From NCBI GenBank assembly GCA_029204045.2, contig CM055073.1:26124718-26188717 (forward strand): a DNA stretch of 64,000 nucleotides. Reading direction: 5' to 3'. Both the position numbers and the translations under genes were made by a program. The DNA is from Tillandsia leiboldiana (taxonomy: Eukaryota; Streptophyta; Magnoliopsida; Poales; Bromeliaceae). The notes under the pieces are model-generated. The model ran no database searches. It saw only the letters and a list, made by a program, of their open reading frames with translations, and was not told where the DNA came from. The stretch's first letter is position 1. Every line of letters begins with the position of its first letter. Positions 46,550-58,335 of the stretch are shown in pieces.

Positions 46550-49040
46550 GGCCATTTGCTCACTCTTTTGAAGCCTTTTCCGAGCTTTTTAGCCTATGTG
46601 CCCTTCATCGAAGTTGTTGCTCATCTTGTTGTGCATCTTTCGGTGGAAGCTCATATTTTTTGGAGGCCGCAGCATCGACGATTTCGGCGGCGTAGCACAG
46701 TGAGACGAATTACTGTTGGAGGCCCGTTTCCATCACACTTCAGTCTGGGAGGTCTACAGAGCTACCCCGATGGTTTTTTTGGACGATTTTTGCGGCGTTG
46801 GATTCACGAGAGGTAGGCCTATGTTTTTCGTGTGGACCACTTTCTTCAGATCCGAGCTCTTCTTGGGGTTCCTGGTACATTTTTAACCCCCATTGCTACA
46901 GGATTCTTTCTTGACAGCAGCACCTTGCCGGATTTTATTCTTCGTGCTCGAGCGTCGGATCGAGACAAGCCTATACTCATTTTTCATCTACTCGTCACGA
47001 GGAGTATCACTGTATTTTTCTTGGATTTTTCTGAGACCTTCCCGGAGGTATACTATTCCCTTTTTATCTATGCAAGAGTTTACAGTTGTGTGGTTGTGAT
47101 TGTTTACGCACCTATACTGTGGAATTTGTAACTCAGCCTACGAGGCTCGGAATTGGACGTGCAGGTACCCGTTTCGAAGGTCTCGACGAGACGATCGCTG
47201 TAATATTTTTATTGGAATTTTCTGGGCACTTTCAACAGGTGAAAATTTCATATTAAGAGGACTGTTCACCGCAGAATTTGTAAACTTGGAATTTTGTGGA
47301 ATTAAGTGTAACTTTGGGATGTATTTTGTACCCAGGATGTTTTGAGCACTGCTACTGTACTGTTGGCTTGGTGGATGTACTGAGATATCTGTTTTCTGGG
47401 CTTTCTCAGCTATACGATTATGGGCAGTTAGCACGTTCAGGTGGGTGACTTTGCTTTCAAGATCTATGGACCGCATGCTAATTCTATGTATGTAGGATCA
47501 TGCATGTTAGTAATTGAACTAAAAAGCATGTGGAAACTGAATGTTATTACTCTTGGTATCAGTTGATGAATCTTGTGATCTTATTGTGATTCCTACATCT
47601 TGTTAATTATTGAAATCTTGGAACTTGACCTAGCACCCTCGTCATATGTATCTTGTTCAGCCAGACTGTAGAAAACTTCAACTTGGGCTAGGTTTCTTTT
47701 ATTGCTCTAGACATTTCCCACATCACTGTTATACTTGTCTTTCTGGACTTAGTTTTCTCGCCCGGGTTGTGGGCTGGAGGTCGGGTGGTTGTGGGATGCT
47801 TTTTACACTCGTGTCTGGGGACCGAGTGGAGTTGATAGCAGTCTGTAGATCAGATTTCTTTGGGAGAGTGACAGTGGTTATAGATCTGGGTTCTTGGGAG
47901 CTGTCATAGTGACAGTGAGTCTCAGCTGTGTAGATTCCAGCCTGTGAGTGAGACAGTGTTTTGTTGGTTTTAGCCGATCTTGTTGATCGAGGATTTAGAT
48001 CTTAGCCTGCATGAGCCACATTTGAGATCGACAGAGATGCGCAGATACTTTGCTCGGTGGGGTCGCCCCTCGAGTGCCACTCCGGAGTAGGCGAGACCGG
48101 GTTGTTGTACCGGCATTGAGAGTGATACTTGGACCGGGTTGTTGTACCGGCGTTGAGATTGAGTTATATACCGGGTTGTTGTACCGGCTTGAGATTGAGC
48201 TCTTCTAACGCGACTTGTCGACGCATTTGTCCCTCTGGCTGAGCCAGTTTTGGCAGTCACGGACACCGTCCCTCTGGCTGAGCCAGTTTTGGCAGTCATG
48301 GACGCCCTACGTAAGTCCGGTCCTCCGGGATGTAATGGCAGTAGGTAGGCGCAGATTTGACTGGACCCGATGTGGCAGTCAGTTTAGATTGGGTGATCTG
48401 AGTTGAGGGTTAGTTGTGGCATCATGTTCTTTCTATTCCACTCTTTGAGCATCTAGATAGAGGCATAGTAGCTGTAGAGTTTACTTTTCCCAGCTTTCCT
48501 TACAGCACTGCATATGTTACTTTATGCCTCTAGTAGACTTAGTGGGCAGACCGTCGGGCTTGTTGGCGGCACCCACTGAGAACTACTGTGAGATGTAGTT
48601 CTCACACCCATCATGGTGTATTTTTCCCCAGGGACTTTCGCTCAGGTTCCTGCTGCTCCAGTTGCTGATTTTGCTCATTCTGACCGAGGTGAGGGAGTCG
48701 CGAGATAGATCCCTTCCAGTCATCCTCTGAGAGAGAGTAGATGTACCCCTTACCAGTTTCTGAGGGTGTTATGTTGAGCGACCCTTGTAGTGAGGTATCG
48801 AGTTGTACCTTTCCTTTACTGTTGAGAGAGAATTTTGTATTTGGTGAGGTTGGTTTGTTTATTTTAGAGCTGTAGTGGTATTTTATATCTTATATTTCAG
48901 CTTTTACATTTTCAGCTCTGATATCTATTAGTGTAGATGATTCTTTTGCAGGTTAGTCGCTACGTCTATACGGGACTTCCCATATGGGCGGCGGATCTGT
49001 TGGCGAGCCCGGGTCGCAGTTTCGACCCCGGGGCGTGACA

Positions 49041-49045
49041 ACTTC
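49041..49045. repeat. Right target site duplication ACTTC of solo LTR D
   Basis: Exact copy of 45578-45582 immediately after GTGACA. Confidence 0.95.
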
Positions 49046-52000
49046 AAATGGAGCCATCTGAATGCTCGCTTGATAGCTGTTGTTGTACGCAAACTCAACC
49101 AATGCTAAGTGCCGGTACCACTCTCCTCCAAAATCCAGGACGCACGCTCTCAACATATCCTCGAGGGTCTGTATGGTGCGCTCAGACTGTCCATCGGTCT
49201 GTGGGTGGAATGCCTTGCTAAACCGGAGCTGTGTCCCCAAGGCTGTCTGTAGACTCCCCCAGAAATGCGAGACAAACCTCGGGTCTCTGTCAGATACAAT
49301 CGAGGTGGGTACACCATGTAGCCTCACCACCTCATCCAAGTACAACTGAGCAAGCCGCTCCGATGGCCAAGTCACCTGTACAGGTAGAAAGTGAGCAGAC
49401 TTGGTGAGTCTATCCACGATAACCCAGATCGCGTCAGCTCCACTCTGCGCCCTCGGTAGTCCTGTGACGAAATCCATGGTGATGTATCCCACTTCCACTC
49501 AGGGATTGGAAGACTCTGTAACTTGCCAGCAGGAACACGGTGCTCTGTCTTCACTTGCTGACAAGTTGAACAGTGAGCCACGAATCTCCCAATATCCCGC
49601 TTCATTCCAGTCCACCAAAAGTGTGCCTTGAGGTCCTTATACATCTTAGTCCCACCAGGATGAATGGCATAAGGTGTATAATGGGCCTCTCTCAAAATCT
49701 GCTCTCTGATCTCAGGATCCATAGGCACACACGCTCGGTCCCTGTACCGGAGTACTCTCCAGGCATCCACTGAAAAATCCCCTATCTGCTCTGTCTGAAT
49801 CTGCCCTCTAATCCTCGTCAAGTGGGGGTCCTTACTCTGTGCCTCTCTAATCCTGTCCAATAGAGTGGGCTGCACGACCATAGACATAAGTCTAGCAGAG
49901 ACCCCAGGGGATACAACCTCGATCTGCAATCGCCTCATCTGCTCGACTAGCGGTGTCTGTTGTGTGATCATCATACTCAAACTCTGTAATGACCTCCTGC
50001 TCAAAGTATCTGCCACGACATTGGTCTTGCCGGGATGATATAGAATGCTCACATCATAATCCTTTAGTAACTCTAACCACCGGCGTTGCCTCAAGTTCAG
50101 CTCCTTCTGAGTAAACAAATACTTGAAGCTCTTATGATCAGTGCAGATCTCGCAGTGCTCCCCATAGAGGTAATGTCGCCACAACTTCAAAGCAAACACA
50201 ACGGCTGCAAGCTCCAAATCATGCATAGGGTAATTCTTCTCATAATCCTTTAACTGTCGCGAGGCATAAGCAATTACCCTACCATGCTGCATCAGTACGC
50301 AACCCTAACCGCTGTGAGAGGCGTCGTTGTAGATCACAAATCCATCACCCATCACTGGCAATGCAAGAATCGACGCTGATATCAGTCTCATCTTCAGCTC
50401 TGCTAGCACTGCTCAGTCCAAATGAACTTTGTCCCCTTCCTAGTCAAACTAGTCAGGGGGTAGAGAGCTTCACAAAGCCCTCTACGAACCGACGGTAATA
50501 ACCTACTAGGCCCAAGAAGCTCCGGACCTCAGTAACCGTCGTCGGTCTAGGCCAATCCCGAACAGCATCAATCTTCGTCGGGTCCACTGCCACTCCTGCG
50601 GCTGATACTATATGGCCTAAAAATGCAACCTTCCGAAGCCATAACTCGCACTTCTTAAACTTGGCATATAACTTCTTTTCTCTCAAAAGCTGTAGCACTA
50701 TCCTCAAGTGCTCCTCATGCTCCATATCACTCTGGGAGTATATCTGAATGTCGTCGATGAATTCCACAACAAACAAATAAAAGTACGGCTGGAATACCTG
50801 ATTCATTAAGTCCATAAATGCGGTAGGGGCATTAGTCAATCCAAATGGCATCACTATGAACTCATAATGCCCGTACCGGAATCTAAAAGCCGTCTTGGGG
50901 ATGTCCTCGGCCCTCACCCTCAACTGGTGGTAACCGGACTGGAGATCAATCTTCGAGAACACCGAAGTTCCCTGCAACTGATCAAACAAATCATCAATCC
51001 ATGGTAAGGGATACTTATTCCGGATGGTCACTTTGTTCAGCTCTCTGTAATCCACACACAATCTAAGCGACCCATCCTTCTTCTTTACAAACAAAACTGG
51101 CGCTCCCCACGGTGATACACTGGGTCTAATAAAACTCCTGTCCATCAGATCCTGCAACTGTGCCTTCAGCTCCCTCAACTCAGCAGGTGTCATCCTATAA
51201 GGTGCCTTCAAGATTGGCACGGTTCCTGGAACCACGTCAATCACAAACTCTATCTCCCTCTCCGGCGGCATAGTCGTCAACTCAGGGGGAAACACATCTG
51301 GAAACTCGCAGATGATGGGGATATCCTCGAGTCCCGTGCCGCCGTAGGCACCTCAACAACAGTTGCCAAGAAAGTGGTACACCCTCTACTCATCATCCGC
51401 CTAGCCCTCGCCGAGGAAACGGTTGCTGCGAACAGCGTGCTCTGGCAGCCTCTGTAGACGAGCTCCTCCTGTCCAGGCTCGCGGAGGGTCACAGTCCTCT
51501 CTCTGCAGTCAATGGTGGCAAAGTACCGCGACAACCAATCCATACCAAGTACAACATCAAGATCCTGAAGCTGCCGCAAGACAAGCAAGTCTACCGGCAA
51601 GATCCAAGATCCCAACTGCACGGGGCAAGCCCTACAATACTCCTCGACATGCAAAATATGATCTGCAATCTGAACCTCTAATGCATGCGACAATGAATCT
51701 ATATATATACCATGTAGGGATGCAATTGCTCTACTGATGAATGAGTGTGAAGCACCGGTATCAAAAAGAGCTCAAGCACGAACTACAGAAATCAAAATAA
51801 TACCTGCGACGACGTGGTCGGCCGCCGAAGCATCCTCAAACTGTGTGGCGTAAACTCGCCCGCTCGGCGCTGGTGGTCGTCGCTCAGGCTGTCGCGAAGA
51901 AGAAGCACGATCAAGCCTACCAAAGGCCGCAGAAGGTCCAGCCGTTTGTAGGGGAATGGAGGGTGCTGATGCCGTCGAAGGTGCTGGGAAGCCTGCTCTG

Positions 52001-53255
52001 GGGCACGACGCCTGGAAGTGGCTAGTCTGCCCGCAGCGGAAACATCGGCCCTGCCTCTGAGTATACTGGATCGGTGGGTGCGGTCCTCCACAGATAACAC
52101 ATCTGTCCTGGCGCGGCTGCCACTGGGACTGCTGCTGCTGCTGAGACTGCTGCGGCCGAGGCGGTCGGCGCTGCTGCTGCTGCTGCTGCTGAGAGGGACA
52201 GGGTGCACCTGACCTCTGGCTCCCCTGAAATCCACGACCCTGAAGAGGGAATCGTAGAGGTCTCGGAGGTCCCTGCCGACTCAACTGTCACTCATCAACC
52301 GGTACTGGGCGCTTCGCCCCCGGAATCACTACGGGAGCTGGAGCCACCTCGTCCATCACTGCCTCCCCACGCTCTACATAAAGTGCCTGCTCTATCGAGG
52401 CATCCAACGTCTGCAGTCTGCGTGAACGGACGAACTGATAAATGTCTCGGCGCAAACCTCGCTCGAACATGTAGATCCGATGCGCCTCGTCCCTGGCCGC
52501 GTGCGGTACACTGGCCAACAACTGATTGAAGTCTGCGATGTACGCCTTCACGGGACGATCTCCCTGTCGGAGATTCTTTAACTTCTCCTCCAACCTCTGC
52601 CTAACACTCTCTGGGAAGAAAGCTCCAAGAAGTAAACTGTGAAACTCTGCCCAGGTAAGAAGCTGAGTCCCGGGCGGACCAACAGGTCGAACACGCCGCC
52701 ACCAGGCCTCGGCGTTGTGCTCCAAGAAGTTCGTCGCCAGCAGAACCTAAAACCGCTCCTCGATAAACAAACTCTCAAAATGTCACTCCATCGTCGTGAT
52801 CCACGACTCCGCCTCCCACGGCTCCAAACTCTGCCCCGAGAAACGAGGCGGGCCGAACTGGCGGAATCTCATCAAACAATCTACCACCTCTCGCTGCTCT
52901 GCAGGGTCAACTGTCCCGCCGACCCAGACGGCTGCCTGCTAGTAACCGGCGCAATAGGGGCTGCCGGTGCCGTCGGTACAACATGGGGTGCCACAACCGG
53001 CGAAGAAGGTACAGGGGAACTCTTAGGGGGTGCTGCAACAGGCTGCGCCCTCTGCTCAAACATGTGCATCATTCGGTCCATGGCCTCCTCCTGGCGCCGA
53101 GAAGCCTCCTCCTGACGTCGAACAACCTCCGACATTTGGGCCATCTGAGCCCGAAGCTCCTGTACCTCACTCTGTTGGCCATGCTCTGACTCCTCCTGCT
53201 CGGGCTCAGAGAAAGAAGGCTACGAACGCGTCAGCATTCTGCGCCACGGAGGTAT
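49046..53255 (-). pseudogene. Element C gag-pol, main part (decayed)
   Basis: Related along its length to element B gag-pol. From 3' to 5' on the plus strand: integrase core (49046-49498), frameshift in the W-D-H-I-T-M-D-F region near 49485, HHCC finger and RNase H (to 50292), an RNase H/RT junction deletion around 50300-50450, RT (50453-51295, F-I-D-D at about 50750-50761), protease region (51277-51693), zinc knuckles (51772-52284, with D-R-C-V-I-C and R-C-F-R-C-G) and gag core (52288-52800). The gag start codon is ATA at 53253-53255 and codon 12 is TAG (53220-53222). Multiple further frameshifts mean that no protein can be made. The Gln-rich linker before the knuckles is expanded CAG/CTG-type sequence, as in element B. 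Confidence 0.9.
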
Positions 53256-53532
53256 CGCTCACACCTGAGACAAAAGAAAACGATCAGAACCAAAACAACA
53301 CTCGACCAAATCTAGCGAAAGTCAAAGGCATGCCCCCGTTCCTGTAGCACTATGTTGTCTGCAGCCAACATAGTCGCCACCGAAAGAAGACATGTCAATC
53401 ACTCATCCCATCCCTGGGAGAGTTAAGAAACTCAATCAGGATTCTCGCTAAAAATCACGGCTCTCACGTGAGTCATCCTAGGGTCCAACCACAAGCCTAG
53501 GGTTTCTATGTCTACAATGACCTACATCCTAG

Positions 53533-53544
53533 GCACTGATACCA
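53533..53544 (-). other. Primer binding site of element C, one mismatch
   Basis: Reverse complement TGGTATCAGTGC, differing at one base from the sites of elements 1 and B. It is 8 bases from the LTR end. Confidence 0.85.
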
Positions 53545-53552
53545 CTCTAATC

Positions 53553-56313
53553 TGTCACACCCCGGCGTCGAAACTGCGACCTGGGCTCGCCAACAAATCT
53601 GCCGCCCATACGGGAAGCCCCGTATAGACGAAGTGACTAACCTGCAAAAGATCAACTACACTATACAGATATCAGAGCTGAAAAGTAAACTACTGAAATA
53701 AATATATACAACTACTCAAATAGTACATGCCAGGTCCTCACTAAACATAAGTCTCTCCAAAATAATAAAACTCTCAAAATATAAAAAGTACATGATACAA
53801 CCCAAAATCACTGACAGTACTAATACATCACCAAAAGGGGGTACAACTACTCTATCAGGAAGAAGACTGGTAGGGATCTAGCTCGCGACTCCCTTACCTC
53901 GGTCAGCAGGATCGGCAACAGGAGCAGCAGGAACTGAAGTAGAGGTCCCTGGGGAAAAATCACCACAGTGGGTGTGAAAACTACATCCCACAGTAGTTCT
54001 CAGTGGGTACCGCCAACAAGCCCGACGGTCTGCACACTAAGTCTACTAGAGGCATAAAATAACAAATGCAATACCGAAAGGAAAAGAGCTGGAAAATAAC
54101 TCTACAGCTACTATTCCTCTATCTAAATGCTCAATGAGTGATACAGATGGAAACATGATGCATCTACTATTTCTCAAAATACAATCACCCAATCTATACT
54201 GACTGCCACATAGGGTCCAGTCAAACCTGCGCCTACCTACTGTCGTTACATCCAAGGAGGACCGGACTTACGTAGGGCGTCCGTGACTGCCAAAACTGGC
54301 CCAGCCAGAGGGACTACGTCGACAAGTCGCGTTAGCAAACTAACAGGCCCAGCTCCGGAGCGGCACTCGAGGGGCGCGACCCCACCGAGGAAAGTATTCG
54401 CGTATCTCTGTCGAGCTCAATGCGGCTCATGCAGGCTATAGTCCAAATCCACGATCAACAAGATCGACAGTAACCAACAATACCAACTCTCACTCATAGG
54501 CTGGAAAACCACACAGCCGGGACCCACGGTCGACTCAGACGGCTCCCAGAATAAAATACTGATCTAAACACTGCTACCAAACTCCACTCGGCCCCCAGGC
54601 GCGAGTGTAACATGCATCCCAAAACAACCCGACTACTCGGCCCACTACCCGGGCGAGGAAACTCTAAGTCCAGGTGAAAGAATGAATATCAGTGTGGGAG
54701 TGTCTAAAGCATAAATAAACTAGCCCAAGGTGGAGTTTTCTACTAGTCTGGTTAAGCATGTAACATATGACGGGGTGCTAGGTCAAGTTCTAATGATAAC
54801 AATAATTTAACATATTTAGGAAGCAATAAAACAACACTGATCAACATAGCAACACAAGGAGTATCAATTTTTTCTTTCTAGCATGTTTCCTAATACAACT
54901 CAAAATCATGCATGTTCCGTACTCAATAGAGTTAATGAACTGTCCATCGGTTTTGAAGACGAAGCAACCCACCTGGATGTGCAAATCGATCCAAAGTCCA
55001 AAAAGGCTGAACTGAACGGGGACAATCTTCAGATTCCCACGATTCCAACAGGCCCAAAAATACCTAAAAACTCCTCCTGGGTACAAAGATATGGTCCAAA
55101 CATTACAATCAAAATAAAATTTCCAAGTTACAACTGCTGAAAAATCAGTTCTGAAGATGCGTAAATACCACCTGTGAGATAAACTCCAAAAAATCCAATA
55201 AAAATACGATGGAGATCCTCGCGAAGTGTAGATGTCAATCGAGTCCTCACACATCGAAATACGATACCCAAGTGCAGAGATAAAAATCCAACAATGCGCT
55301 ATTGTCCAGGAAAACCACCAGCAAAATAAGGGCTTAAAGATGTACCAGAAACCCCTAAAAAAACTCAAATCTGGGAGGAGTGGAAAATACGAAAATCGTA
55401 GATTTACCTCTCATGAATCCGACGCCATGAAAATCGTCCAAAAATTCTGTCGGAGTAGCTTTGTGGACCTCGTGGACCGAAATGCGACGGAAATGGGCCA
55501 CCCAAGAAAGAACGTCGCACTGCACTAACTCGCCGAAGACATCGATGTCGTGGCCTCCAAAAAACTCGAGCCTCCTTCACAATATGCAGAACAAGAAGAT
55601 CAACAAAGTTTCTAGAGGACTCCAGAGGATTTGGGCTCGGGAAAAAGCCCAAAACCGAAGAGGAATAGGCCTATTTATTTGTAGGATTTTCCCAAAAAAA
55701 AGCCAATTGGGCTTTTGGGCCCAATCTTCCGGGCGCCCGGGGGGTTTCGGGTTGCTACAGTGCCCGAACCCGCCCCGGCCCGGCCCACAAAACCGCGCCC
55801 GGAACACACTAAGGCCGCCACGTGTCCCCTCCGCGCCCTGCGCGCCCGGCGCACGCTCGCCCTCCAATCGCGGCGCGCCGCGTGGCCGCGCGGTTCATGG
55901 TGGGAATCGTGGGCTGCGGTTCACGGCGGGCCGCTCGGGTCACTACGCCAGCCAATGAGCGGGCGACACGTGGCCTGGCGCGGTCTACCGTGCGCCGCGC
56001 CCGGCGCGGTTCGCGCGCTGTCGCATGTGCGTTGACCCGCCAATCGGCGCGTGCCACGTGGCACTCCGCTGTCTTGGTTGGTCCCGGTGCACGCCATGTG
56101 GGCCGTGGACCGGCCCACCCAAAAAATCGGCCCGCCCGAAAAATCGGCCCGTTAGGCACATTTCGCCCGAAAATAGCCGATTTTCAACGTTTTTGCGCGC
56201 TGAGTCCTTTTTTGGCATCCGTTTGATGCACAACGGGCTCGATACACCAATAATAGGTGTTTTCTCACCGCCGACCACATAGACAGGTCGTACGGAAAAA
56301 CCGGGACACCACA
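53553..56313 (-). mobile_element. Right (5') LTR of element C
   Basis: A 2761-bp LTR, TGTCACACCCCGG on the plus strand to CCGGGACACCACA. Here the minus-strand TATA box at about 55671-55684 reads TACAAATAAATAGG, altered from the TATAAATAAATAGG of the left LTR. Because this is the LTR that would drive transcription, the promoter itself may be weakened. CACGTG sites remain near 55819, 55967 and 56055. Confidence 0.92.
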
Positions 56314-56318
56314 GAGAC
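56314..56318. repeat. Right target site duplication GAGAC of element C
   Basis: Identical to 42152-42156, directly after the LTR terminus ACA. Confidence 0.95.
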
Positions 56319-56890
56319 GTCACAGTTAGTACTAGAGTCAATCGCTAGTTAGAAGTGTAGAATGTGTCTAGGCTGAAATAGAGTCTGAATGATAAGCTAA
56401 ACTAAGATTTGAAATTGACAGGTTAAGTTAATATCTGAATGACAAAGTTAATTAGTGAGACGAGCCTCATATCGTCTAATATTTGTCAGTGTACTTGAGC
56501 ATAACGTGTATGTTAGGACTTAAAAGGAAAAGAAATATGACATATCCGAAATTTAGAATAATTCTATATATAAAATATAAAAGAACTAAATTGCTTAATC
56601 CAACCATAATATCTTAAGTTATGACTAAACTCAAAAAGCTATAAGAGGATAAAACATGTTAGCACTAGAGCAATTCTAAATGACTCTCCGAAAAGCAGGG
56701 CGTCACAAAAAATTATTCCGAAGATGTCGAAGAATGAGCCAAAGAATGAGCAGTTAATTCTGTATGTAATCATAGTTTTGCTTTTACAAAATTCAGATAA
56801 TTGCCCACTATCATTCCAACCACACACCTTTTCATCTAAAGGCTAAAACCAACAAGCACCAATGACTTGGTACTTTAAAAAGCATAGGAG
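56319..56890. other. AT-rich DNA, no gene seen
   Basis: About 570 bases without recognisable coding or transposon termini, probably the continuation of the host DNA interrupted by element C. A small reading frame on the minus strand (56639-56827) has no resemblance to a protein known to me. Confidence 0.6.
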
Positions 56891-57217
56891 CTAAACCCTA
56901 AACCCTAAACTCTAAAACCCTACACCCTAAACCCTAAACCCTAAACCCTAAACCCTAAAATACCAAACACTAAACCCTAAACCCCAAAACCCTAAACCCT
57001 AAAACCCCAAACACTAAACCCTAAACCCCTAAACCCTAAACCCTAAAACCCTAAAACCCTAAGCCCAAAACCCTAAAACCAAAACCCTGGAACCTAAACC
57101 CTAAACCCTTAAAACCCTAAACCCTAAACCCTAAAATCCTAAAAACCCTGAAACCCTAAAACCTTAAACCCTAAACCCTAAACCCTAAACCCTAAACCCT
57201 AGACCCTAAACCCTAAA
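56891..57217. repeat. Interstitial telomere-like repeat (CCCTAAA)n
   Basis: About 327 bases of the plant telomere heptamer CCCTAAA with frequent variants (AACCCTAAAA, ACACTAAACC, CCCTGGAACC). It is flanked on both sides by ordinary AT-rich and transposon DNA, so it is internal, not a chromosome end. The degeneracy indicates an old insertion or break-repair scar. Confidence 0.9.
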
Positions 57218-57552
57218 TCACAACATCTTGCAAATAGAGAAGAACACATAAGGATTTTTTACATTGAATTAAAGTTTAACTATTTATTGCAGTCAAATAA
57301 AATTATATATATATATTTTTATTTTGACTGGAATATGATAGTGGAATGAATTTCTAGATAACAAGTTTTCTTATAACCACAGGTACAAAAATTAAGATAT
57401 TTAGGAATTAGTTTTCCACTAGTCTTATTATTAAAGTAGATAAATTCTATGCATGTAGCGCTTCTACCCATAGGAAGGTTGAATTTATCTAATTTAAAGA
57501 TTATTATCTCATAGTATGCGATAAAGTTTAATATTTATTTTATTGTTGCAGC

Positions 57553-58335
57553 TTCTTCCTCTACTGTATTTCTTATTGATGTTTCTCGTATTCCTATGCT
57601 TACTGGGGATAACTATTCTGATTGAAAAGAAAATATTTTTTTTTACTTTGGGTTATATGGATCTTGACTTGGCTTTGCGCAATGAGGATCTGCCAAAGGT
57701 AGTGGAGCCAATAACTCCACAGCAGAAATCCGCGCAGGATAAATGGGAGCGATCCAACTGGTTAAGTTTGATGCTCATAAAGTCTAAAGTGTCAAAAAGT
57801 ATAGGGTGATCAATCCCAGAATGTGATAAAGTCAAGGATTACCTAAAGGCCATTGAGGAGCAATTTGTAAGTTCTGATAAAGCTTTGGCAAGCACGCTAA
57901 TGAAGAGACTTTCGAGTATCAAATACGATCGAACCAAGGATGTGCGTGAGCATATCATGGAGATGCGGAACATAGCAGCTCAACTAAAGGCTTTAAAAGT
58001 TGAGATATCCGACGCCTTCTTAGTCCATCTGATTCTAAACTCATTACCGTATGAGTACAACACACATAAAAATGAATGATCAATAAATGAATTACTGACC
58101 ATATGTGTTCAAGAAGAGGAAAGACTTAAGCAGGAGAAACCAAAAATTATGACAGAATTTGTCAATTTGGCTACTTAGCGCAAAAGGGGAAAAGGAAAAA
58201 GTGCCTCCAATTCCAAGAAGCCAACACAATTGCCAATAAAGAATTATGGCAAGAAGGATCAATTCTACTTCTGTAAGAAAAAAGAGCACATGAAAATGGA
58301 CTACTTGAAGCATAAAGTTTGGCTCGAGAAGAAAG
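57553..58335 (+). pseudogene. Ty1/copia gag, copy 2 (decayed)
   Basis: Copia-type Gag (UBN2-like) recognisable by L-T-G-D-N-Y-S at the start, D-K-W-E-R-S-N at about 57738 and the S-L-P-Y-E-Y region at about 58040. A TGA lies near 57622, a frameshift occurs in the T-rich run near 57635, and further stops follow at about 57807, 58077 and 58176. The zinc knuckle near 58270 has lost most of its cysteines (C-K-K-K-E-H followed by D-Y instead of a D-C-type end). It sits directly upstream of the protease-integrase part of the same element. Confidence 0.8.

Larger units (their letters stand above)
45583..49040 (+). mobile_element. Solo LTR D, element B family, plus strand
   Basis: A single 3458-bp LTR, TGTAGTGGCCC to GGGGCGTGACA, with perfect 5-bp duplications and no internal region: the product of LTR-LTR recombination. 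It aligns with the element B LTR from its start (ATTCCCATG, CGTTCTTCCGATGAATCC) but has diverged. U3 holds CACGTG at 45911, 45993, 46157, 46233, 46297 and 46402, a 27-base near-palindrome at 46434-46460, and TATAAATA at 46542-46549. Local duplications occur at about 48095-48195 (CCGGGTTGTTGTACCGG, three times) and 48226-48300 (CCCTCTGGCTGAGCCAG, twice). Noncoding throughout. Confidence 0.93.
42157..56313 (-). mobile_element. Gypsy element C (older, minus strand, with nested solo LTR)
   Basis: A complete but decayed chromovirus-type gypsy bounded by GAGAC duplications: left LTR 42157-44903, internal 44904-53552 interrupted by solo LTR D, right LTR 53553-56313. Without D the internal region is about 5.2 kb, the same as element B, and gag-pol is clearly related. 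LTRs differ from each other at many sites, so the element is older than B. Confidence 0.93.

Noticed and set aside
47646..48406. Short frames in solo LTR D
   Set aside because: Equivalent short frames occur in the corresponding part of other LTRs and are not conserved in length; the segment is LTR U5.
56891..57217. Chromosome end (true telomere)
   Set aside because: Degenerate, only about 330 bases, and followed by more than 6 kb of transposon DNA.
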